Assembly: GCA_035528235.1 (NCBI GenBank)
Contig: DATKZB010000235.1
Span: 1 to 16,384 of the forward strand
Source: DATKZB01 sp035528235
GTDB lineage: Bacteria; Planctomycetota; Phycisphaerae; FEN-1346
DNA: 16,384 nucleotides
Direction: 5' to 3'
A model generated the notes under the pieces. That model saw nothing but the letters and a program-made list of their open reading frames with translations, did not search any database and had not been told where the DNA came from. The position numbers and the translations under genes are program-made. This document shows positions 1 to 4,969 of this stretch, in pieces; positions within the stretch are counted from its first letter, which is position 1; each line of letters opens with the position of its first letter.

Positions 1-21
1 GGTGTAGACCACGGCCTTGCC

Positions 22-876
22 CTACCCAGCGAACCCCGGCTCCACCAGGCCTCGGACGTCGGTCTTGACTCGGAAGAGGTCCCCCGCCATGGGCTGGGCC
101 TTCCGCTGAGCATCGTCGAGCATGAACCAGGCGGTCGTGACGTAGAGTTCGTCGAGCGCGGGGCCGCCCAGCGCCATGCACGTCACGTTGGTGACGGGGA
201 GGTTCAGTTGGCGCTCGATCTTCCCGTCGGGATCGTACCGCGTGACCCGCGAGCCGCCCCAGTGGGCGCTCCAGACGAAGCCCGCCGCGTCGACGATCAG
301 ACCGTCGGGCAGACCCGCCTCGGCGGGCACGTTCACGAAGGTGCGGCGGCGGCTGACCGTCCCGGCGCGAGTCTCGTAGTCATAGGCGAGGATGCGGCTG
401 TGGAACATGTCGGTGACGTAAAGGGTCCGGCCATCCGGGCTTAGCCCGATGCCGTTCGCCACCGCCAAGCCCGTGTCGAGTTTGTGAATCGAGCGGTCGG
501 GGTCGAGGCGGTAGAGTGAGCCGTCCGGGGCGCCCAGATCCTTCTGGTTGAGCGTGCCGATCAAAAAGCGGCCCTGTCGGTCGACCGCGCCGTCGTTGAG
601 CCGGACGTCGGGGTTCCCGGCCTCGGGGTCGACGATGAACTCGGAGCGGTTCGTGCGGTGATCCCAGAAGTAGAGCCCCGTCTTCGAGGCCGCGATCCAT
701 CCGCCCCGGGCTCGCCGCGCAAGGGCCGTGATGGGGAAGTCGACCGCCAGCGTCCGCACCTGCCCCGTGGCGGGGTCGAGCCGATGGACACGCTTCCCCT
801 CGACGTCGATCCACCAGAGCGCCTGCTCGTCCGGGACCCAGACAGGCGTCTCCCCGACTTCGTCCTGTGCAGCCAC
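22..876 (-). CDS. SMP-30/gluconolactonase/LRE-family protein
   Basis: This 284-residue protein (counted from GTG 874-876) is a six-bladed beta-propeller of the SMP-30/gluconolactonase family. Known members are metal-dependent lactone hydrolases acting on sugar lactones. The four family metal ligands can be assigned as E9 (GETPVW), N94 (RLNDG), N141 (NGIGLSPDG) and D191 (PDGLIVD). Their spacing closely matches human SMP30 E18, N103, N154 and D204. The C-terminus (GDLFRV ... PGFAG) looks complete, and no signal peptide is visible, so it is probably cytoplasmic. The start is uncertain. A strong AGGAG (905-909) lies 7 nt from an in-frame GTG at 895-897, but codon 3 of that frame is TAG (889-891). 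GTG 874-876 is the next start codon; it has a weak ribosome binding site and would drop the usual first strand (VESV). It lies 78 bp (counted from the 897 start) downstream of the ArsR gene on the same strand, so co-transcription is likely. The exact substrate is not inferable. Confidence 0.88.
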   Translation of the reverse strand: MAAQDEVGETPVWVPDEQALWWIDVEGKRVHRLDPATGQVRTLAVDFPITALARRARGGWIAASKTGLYFWDHRTNRSEFIVDPEAGNPDVRLNDGAVDRQGRFLIGTLNQKDLGAPDGSLYRLDPDRSIHKLDTGLAVANGIGLSPDGRTLYVTDMFHSRILAYDYETRAGTVSRRRTFVNVPAEAGLPDGLIVDAAGFVWSAHWGGSRVTRYDPDGKIERQLNLPVTNVTCMALGGPALDELYVTTAWFMLDDAQRKAQPMAGDLFRVKTDVRGLVEPGFAG

Positions 877-888
877 GACGGACTCGAC

Positions 889-909
889 CTAGCTCACGCG
901 CTCGCTCCT
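889..909 (-). promoter_or_regulatory. Strong RBS and GTG start followed by an in-frame TAG
   Basis: On the minus strand, AGGAG (909-905) is followed by 7 nt, then GTG (897-895), AGC (894-892) and TAG (891-889). The frame then continues directly into the lactonase. Residues encoded just after the TAG (VESVVAAQDEVGETPVW) match the usual N-terminal strand of the family. This looks like the original initiation site interrupted by a nonsense codon. Re-initiation at GTG 874-876 would be needed to make protein. Confidence 0.6.
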
Positions 910-975
910 GTCGGATAAAGGGCGGCCGCTTGACGGCCAACGGTTCGACGAGAGAACGTCCTTCCCCGTCGACCG
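898..975. other. Spacer between arsR-type gene and lactonase gene
   Basis: This 78-bp spacer separates two same-strand genes. It contains a short hairpin (924-928 pairing with 934-938, five GC pairs), followed in the minus direction by GCCCTTTAT, and a longer imperfect inverted repeat (940-950 with 967-976). Neither has a convincing U-tract. Partial termination or mRNA processing between the two genes is possible, but a full terminator is not supported. Confidence 0.3.
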
Positions 976-1269
976 TCACTTCTTGGGTGTCAGTCTAGCG
1001 AGGCCGGCGGCCAGTGCCTTCAGGTTGGCCTGGTCGGCCGTGTACACCACCGCCTTGCCCTCGCGCGTGCCCTGCACCAGGCGGCCCATCCGGAGCAGCC
1101 CCAGATGGTGGCTGATGGTGGGTGGCTTCAACTTCATGGCCTTGCATAGGGCCGTGACGTTCTTCGGCCCCTTCGCGAGCAGCGACAGGACCCCCAGCCG
1201 CGTGGGATCCGAGAGCAACCCGAAACCTTGAGCCTGATCGCGGAATGCGGCTCTACTTGCTTTTGCCAT
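976..1269 (-). CDS. ArsR-family winged-helix transcriptional repressor
   Basis: This 97-residue protein has the compact ArsR/SmtB fold. It has an N-terminal helix followed by LLSDPTRLGVLSLL (residues 18-31). The helix-turn-helix is centred on LKPPTISHHLGLLR (47-60), and the beta-wing is GTREGKAVVY (67-76). It should act as a dimeric DNA-binding repressor. The classical metal-box ELCVCD is absent: there is a single Cys (C42), so the inducer is unlikely to be arsenite or cadmium bound in the canonical alpha-3 site. The start ATG (1267-1269) is supported by AAGGA spaced about 7 nt. It is the first gene of a likely two-gene unit with the lactonase and diverges from the GH116 gene. This suggests it controls the local carbohydrate genes (inference). 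Two TTGCAA hexamers at its promoter are candidate autoregulatory operators. Confidence 0.93.
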   Translation of the reverse strand: MAKASRAAFRDQAQGFGLLSDPTRLGVLSLLAKGPKNVTALCKAMKLKPPTISHHLGLLRMGRLVQGTREGKAVVYTADQANLKALAAGLARLTPKK

Positions 1270-1300
1270 GTCAGGTTCCTTTCGTTGAGAGTTGAGGCTG

Positions 1301-1328
1301 ACATTATTGCAAGACGAATGATTTGCAA
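1301..1328 (-). promoter_or_regulatory. Putative promoter/operator of the ArsR-type gene
   Basis: Reading the minus strand, TTGCAA (1328-1323) can serve as -35 and TAATGT (1306-1301) as -10, with a 16-nt spacer. A second TTGCAA (1312-1307) lies in the spacer, starting 16 bp from the first. Each hexamer is itself palindromic, so the pair also forms a 22-bp inverted repeat (1307-1328) around the -35 and spacer. That is a typical position for an ArsR operator. The patch is noticeably AT-rich compared with its surroundings. Confidence 0.45.
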
Positions 1329-1436
1329 CAAGGCAAAACCATATTGGCACTGGGAAGCGCCCCAGACATCGTACCCCCCTGGTGCGGCTTCGGATTCTGG
1401 GGCCGAGGGCGGAGGGGGCGTTGAGGCGTGGAGCGG

Positions 1437-1468
1437 CGGCGTGGAGCCTCCGCCGGAGGTCCACGCCG
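1437..1468. repeat. Long GC-rich hairpin (imperfect palindrome)
   Basis: CGGCGTGGA (1437-1445) pairs with TCCACGCCG (1460-1468), and CCTCC (1447-1451) pairs with GGAGG (1455-1459). The stem is 14 bp with one bulged G (1446) and a GCC loop. A partial direct copy of the left arm (GGCGTGGAGC) lies just upstream, around 1425-1434. It lies in intergenic DNA with no following T-run in either direction, so it resembles a REP-type dispersed palindrome or an operator more than a terminator. Confidence 0.55.
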
Positions 1469-1558
1469 GAGTTGTCCCATGACCCGGACGACCCAAAAGT
1501 CGCACGCCATCCGCATGCAAGATGGTGAGCACCTCACTCCGGAGCATCGCGAATCGGC

Positions 1559-1586
1559 TTGACCAATCTCGCCAACGAGGTACATT
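1559..1586 (+). promoter_or_regulatory. Putative sigma-70-type promoter of the GH116 gene
   Basis: TTGACC (1559-1564, five of six to the -35 consensus) is followed after 16 nt by TACATT (1581-1586, four of six to the -10 consensus). Transcription would start near 1593, giving an untranslated leader of about 110 nt. Confidence 0.42.
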
Positions 1587-1632
1587 CGAGAGTACGGCTC
1601 CCGGCGGTTGTCAGCAGGAAGTCATCCGGGCA

Positions 1633-1673
1633 GTTCCGGCTGATTGTTCCGGCGTGGGCCCCGGAATCGGAAC
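1633..1673 (+). promoter_or_regulatory. Inverted repeat in the GH116 mRNA leader
   Basis: GTTCCG occurs at 1633-1638 and 1646-1651, and its complement CGGAAC at 1668-1673. The second and third copies can form a stem with a 16-nt loop, and TTCCGG can alternatively pair with CCGGAA (1662-1667). This could be a protein-binding site or a leader structure. It is weak evidence in GC-rich DNA. Confidence 0.25.
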
Positions 1674-1704
1674 AGCAGCCCATGCGGCACAAGGAGGAAT
1701 CCTG

Positions 1705-4700
1705 ATGAACGACGGCAAGAAACCGTGCTCTTCTTCGGACTGCGTCTGCCAAGGCGGCCTGAGCCGGCGGGAGTTCCTCATCCTGGCGGGAACCGGGGCC
1801 GCCGTGACCGCGGCGGGGACACCCGCCGTCGCGGGGCCGTTCGAGGCCGCCGACTTCGAGAAACTCGTCCCGGCCGACAAGAAACTGTCGCCCGAGTGGG
1901 TCAAGTCACTATTGGCGCGCGGCACGCCGACCGTCTACCGGGGCAAGGACCTGGAGTTGATCGGCATGCCCATCGGGGGCATCTGCGCGGGGCAACTGTA
2001 CCTGGGCGGCGACGGCAAACTCTGGCACTGGGACATCTTCAACCAGCACATCGGCACGGGCGACGGGCACTACGCCCATCCGCCCAAGCCGGCCACGCCG
2101 CTGGACCAGGGATTCGCGATCCGCATCGCGGCCGGCGGGAAGAAGGAGGTCCGCGCCCTCGACCGCAGCGGATTCAGCGACGTCTCGTTCCGCGGCGAGT
2201 ACCCGATCGGGCTCGTCGAGTACCGCGACCCGGCCGCGCCCGTCCGCGTGTCGCTGGAGGCCTTTTCGCCGTTCGTCCCCCTGAGCGCCGAGGCGTCGAG
2301 CCTGCCGGCCACCGTCATGCGGTTCACCGTCAGGAACACCGGGTCGGAGACGATCGAGGCACTCCTGGCGGGATGGCTGGAGAATGCCGTCTGCCTGCGC
2401 TCGGGACGGCCCGGCATCGGGGTGCGCCGCAACCGCCTCGTGCCGCGCGAGGGGTGGCGATTCCTCGAGTGCCGGGCCGAGGCGGCGCCACAGGCCAATC
2501 GCCCGGAGAAGCGGCCCGACATCGTGTTCGACGACTTCGAGAAGGAGACGTACGAGGGCTGGACGGTCACCGGCACGGCGTTCGGCAGCGGCCCCGTCGA
2601 GAAGAGCAAGATGCCCAGCTACCAGGGCGACGTGCAGTCCAAGGGCAAGCGGCTCGTCAACTCGCACGCCTCGGCCCCGGGCGGCAACGTCGGCGAAAAG
2701 GACTCGGCCATCGGCACGCTCACGAGCAAGCCGTTCACCATTGAGCGGGACTACGTCACCTTCCTGGTCGGCGGCGGCGCGCACAAAGACAGGACCTGCG
2801 TCAACCTCCTGGTGGGCGACCAGGCCGTGCTCTCGGCCACGGGCAAGAACGACAACCGGATGGAACCGCACAGTTTCGACGTGCGGCCGTGGGCCGGCAA
2901 GTCCGCCAGGCTCCAGGTCGTCGACAACGAACGCGGCGGCTGGGGCAACATCGGCATAGACGACATCGTCTTCAGCGATGAGCCGCGCGGGCCCAACGTG
3001 GTGCTGGCCGAACAGCCCGACTTCGGCACGATGGGGCTGGGCATCCTGGAGGGGCCCGACGGGAACCAGGGCGCGGCCGCAGTGCCCGACGGCAAGCGCC
3101 CCGAGAGCCTCTTCGCCGAGGCGGGCCTGGCCTCGGATCCGGCCGCCGAGAAGCCGTTCGGGCAGAAACTCGTGGGCGCCCTGGGCCGGCGGTTCTCGCT
3201 GGAGCCCGGCCAGGCGGCCACGGTCACGTTCGTCGTCGTGTGGCACTTCCCGAACCTGCGGTTGAAAGACGGCGGGCGCTTCTATGCCGCGCGGTTCCGG
3301 TCTGCGGCGGAGGTGGCCGATCACGTGGCCAGGAACTTCGATACGCTTTATCGGCAGACGCGGCTCTGGCGCGACACCTGGTACGACTCGACGCTGCCGT
3401 ACTGGTTCCTCGACCGCACGATGGCCAACACCTCGACCCTGGCCACCTCGACCTGCCACTGGTTCAACACGGGGCGCTTCTACGGCTGGGAAGGCGTCGG
3501 CTGCTGCGAGGGCACGTGCACGCACGTCTGGCACTACGCCCACGCGGTCGCGCGGCTGTTCCCGCAACTGGAGCGCGACCTGCGCCGGCGGACCGATTTC
3601 GGCAAGGCGATGGATCCGCAGAGCGGCGTCATCAACCACCGCGGCGAAGGCGCGGGGCTGGCCGTCGACGGCCAGGCGGGCTGCATCCTCCGCGTGTACC
3701 GCGAACACCAGATGTCGGCGGACGTGGCGCTGGTGAAGGAGCTCTGGCCGAAGATCAAGTTGGCCATGCAGTGCCTGGTGCGGATGGACAACGGCGAGGG
3801 GCTTCTCGTGGGCGGACAGCACAACACCCTCGACCAGCAGTGGTTCGGCAAGATCGCGTGGCTCAGTTCGCTCTACGTGGCCGCCGCCCGCGCTTGCGAG
3901 GAAATGGCCAAGGAGGTCGGCGACGGCGCCTTCGCGGGCGAGATGCGCCGGATCGTCGATCGCGGCAGCAAGAGCATCGACCGGGAACTCTTCAACGGCG
4001 AGTACTACGTCCACATTCCCGACAAGGACCACGTCAAGAGCGTGGGCTCGCACAACGGCTGCGAGATCGACCAGGTCTTCGGCCAGAGCTGGGCCTACCA
4101 GGTCGGGCTCGGGCGAATCCTGAGCGAGGCGAACGTGAAGAAGGCCCTCGCGTCGCTGTGGCGGTACAACTTCACCCCGGACGTGGGCCCCTTCCGCGAA
4201 AAGAACAAGCCCGGCCGCTGGTATGCCATGGCCGGCGAGGGCGGACTGCTCATGTGCTCCTGGCCCAAGGGAGACGCTGCACGGGTCCAGCAGGGCTTCG
4301 ACTCCTACTTCAACGAGTGCATGACCGGCTTCGAGTACCAGGTGGCCGGGCACATGATCTGGGAAGGCATGCTGATGGAGGGCTTGGCCGTCGCGCGGAT
4401 GATCCACGACCGTTACCACGCGTCACGCCGCAACCCCTGGAACGAGGTGGAGTGCGGCGACCACTACGCCCGGGCCAAGGCCTCGTACGGCGTGTACCTG
4501 GCGGCGTGCGGGTACGGGTATCACGGCCCCAAGGGATACCTCGCCTTCGCCCCTCGACTGACGCCCGACGATTTCCGCGCGGCCTTCACGGTGGCCGAGG
4601 GCTGGGGCACCTTCAGCCAGAAACGCGACGGCGCCACCCAGCAGAGCGCGATCGAACTGAAACAGGGCAGGCTGAGGCTGCGGACGCTGGATCTCCAGTG

Positions 4701-4854
4701 GCCGGAGAAGGCGGCCTCGCCCAAGGTGACGGTGACGGCGGCCGGCAAGAAGGTCGAGGCCCGGCCGGCCGTCGAGAAGGGCGGGTTACGGCTGGCCTTC
4801 GCCGCCGACGTGACGCTTGAGGCGGGCCAGAAGTTGGAGGTGACGATCCGGTAG
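1705..4854 (+). CDS. Tat-exported GH116-type glycoside hydrolase with inserted beta-sandwich domain
   Basis: This is a 1049-residue protein. ATG 1705 follows a near-perfect AAGGAGGAAT. Residues 1-43 are a Tat signal: SRREFL with RR at 21-22, a hydrophobic stretch, and likely cleavage after AVA (41-43). Three Cys (8, 13, 15) precede the twin arginines. The GH116 N-terminal domain begins at about 85 (LIGMPIGGICAGQLYLGGDG). It is interrupted at about 273-424 by a domain beginning IVFDDFE and ending GIDDIVFSD, of the type usually found in front of bacterial GH32 enzymes, and then resumes. The (alpha/alpha)6 catalytic region (DUF608) spans about 575-960. By alignment with GH116 enzymes, the likely nucleophile is E596 (GWEG) and the likely acid/base is D710 (NTLDQQW); both are inferred. 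Family enzymes are retaining beta-glycosidases (glucose, xylose, GlcNAc). It is divergent from the ArsR-type gene and convergent with the next hydrolase. Confidence 0.9.
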   Translation: MNDGKKPCSSSDCVCQGGLSRREFLILAGTGAAVTAAGTPAVAGPFEAADFEKLVPADKKLSPEWVKSLLARGTPTVYRGKDLELIGMPIGGICAGQLYLGGDGKLWHWDIFNQHIGTGDGHYAHPPKPATPLDQGFAIRIAAGGKKEVRALDRSGFSDVSFRGEYPIGLVEYRDPAAPVRVSLEAFSPFVPLSAEASSLPATVMRFTVRNTGSETIEALLAGWLENAVCLRSGRPGIGVRRNRLVPREGWRFLECRAEAAPQANRPEKRPDIVFDDFEKETYEGWTVTGTAFGSGPVEKSKMPSYQGDVQSKGKRLVNSHASAPGGNVGEKDSAIGTLTSKPFTIERDYVTFLVGGGAHKDRTCVNLLVGDQAVLSATGKNDNRMEPHSFDVRPWAGKSARLQVVDNERGGWGNIGIDDIVFSDEPRGPNVVLAEQPDFGTMGLGILEGPDGNQGAAAVPDGKRPESLFAEAGLASDPAAEKPFGQKLVGALGRRFSLEPGQAATVTFVVVWHFPNLRLKDGGRFYAARFRSAAEVADHVARNFDTLYRQTRLWRDTWYDSTLPYWFLDRTMANTSTLATSTCHWFNTGRFYGWEGVGCCEGTCTHVWHYAHAVARLFPQLERDLRRRTDFGKAMDPQSGVINHRGEGAGLAVDGQAGCILRVYREHQMSADVALVKELWPKIKLAMQCLVRMDNGEGLLVGGQHNTLDQQWFGKIAWLSSLYVAAARACEEMAKEVGDGAFAGEMRRIVDRGSKSIDRELFNGEYYVHIPDKDHVKSVGSHNGCEIDQVFGQSWAYQVGLGRILSEANVKKALASLWRYNFTPDVGPFREKNKPGRWYAMAGEGGLLMCSWPKGDAARVQQGFDSYFNECMTGFEYQVAGHMIWEGMLMEGLAVARMIHDRYHASRRNPWNEVECGDHYARAKASYGVYLAACGYGYHGPKGYLAFAPRLTPDDFRAAFTVAEGWGTFSQKRDGATQQSAIELKQGRLRLRTLDLQWPEKAASPKVTVTAAGKKVEARPAVEKGGLRLAFAADVTLEAGQKLEVTIR
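2521..2976 (+). other. Inserted carbohydrate-associated beta-sandwich domain in GH116 protein
   Basis: This segment encodes residues about 273-424. Landmarks are DDFE, GWTVTGTAFGSGP, KGKRLVNS, GTLTSKPFTIERDYVTFLVG, CVNLLVG, LQVVDNERGGWGNIGIDDI. The same pattern is known as an N-terminal module of planctomycete and Bacteroidetes GH32 proteins. Here it sits inside the GH116 N-terminal domain. A role in glycan binding or spacing is inferred. Confidence 0.65.
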
Positions 4855-4969
4855 CCCCTTGCGGGCCCGGCACGCCTGGCGGTCGGCGATCTGAACCTGA
4901 AGCCTGGGGCCCCTCGAGTCTGGCGGGTCACGCCGTTCGGCGAACTCCGCCGGCGTCAAGGCGAGCCCC
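4855..4969. other. Convergent spacer between two hydrolase genes
   Basis: This 115-bp spacer separates two genes whose 3' ends face each other. It is GC-rich with small palindromes (GGGGCCCC near 4907, CGCCGTTCGGCG near 4931) but no stem followed by a T-run in either direction. No intrinsic terminator can be called. Confidence 0.3.

Larger units (their letters stand above)
1270..1704. other. Divergent regulatory region between arsR-type and GH116 genes
   Basis: This non-coding 435-bp region carries the minus-strand arsR promoter (about 1301-1328), a long GC-rich hairpin (1437-1468), a plus-strand promoter candidate (1559-1586), and a leader with GTTCCG/CGGAAC repeats before the GH116 ribosome binding site. 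The GH116 frame stays open back to 1522. Translation of 1522-1704 shows no conserved sequence, and the strong RBS at 1691-1699 sets the real start at 1705. Confidence 0.6.

Noticed and set aside
22..909. Genome-wide reassignment of TAG as explanation for the early amber codon
   Set aside because: TAG terminates the GH116 gene and the binding-protein gene at positions where homologues end, so it acts as a normal stop here.
940..976. Imperfect inverted repeat between the arsR-type and lactonase genes
   Set aside because: It has a bulge and a 16-nt loop, with no U-tract; mentioned in the spacer entry but not called as a terminator.
1522..1704. N-terminal extension of the GH116 frame to 1522
   Set aside because: The near-consensus RBS and Tat signal place the start at 1705. 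The extension crosses the likely promoter.
1909..4419. Very long open frame on the minus strand opposite the GH116 gene (836 codons)
   Set aside because: It is the mirror frame of a GC-rich coding gene. It has no RBS, its composition is Ala/Arg/His/Val-rich without family motifs, and the plus strand encodes clear GH116 features over the same bases.
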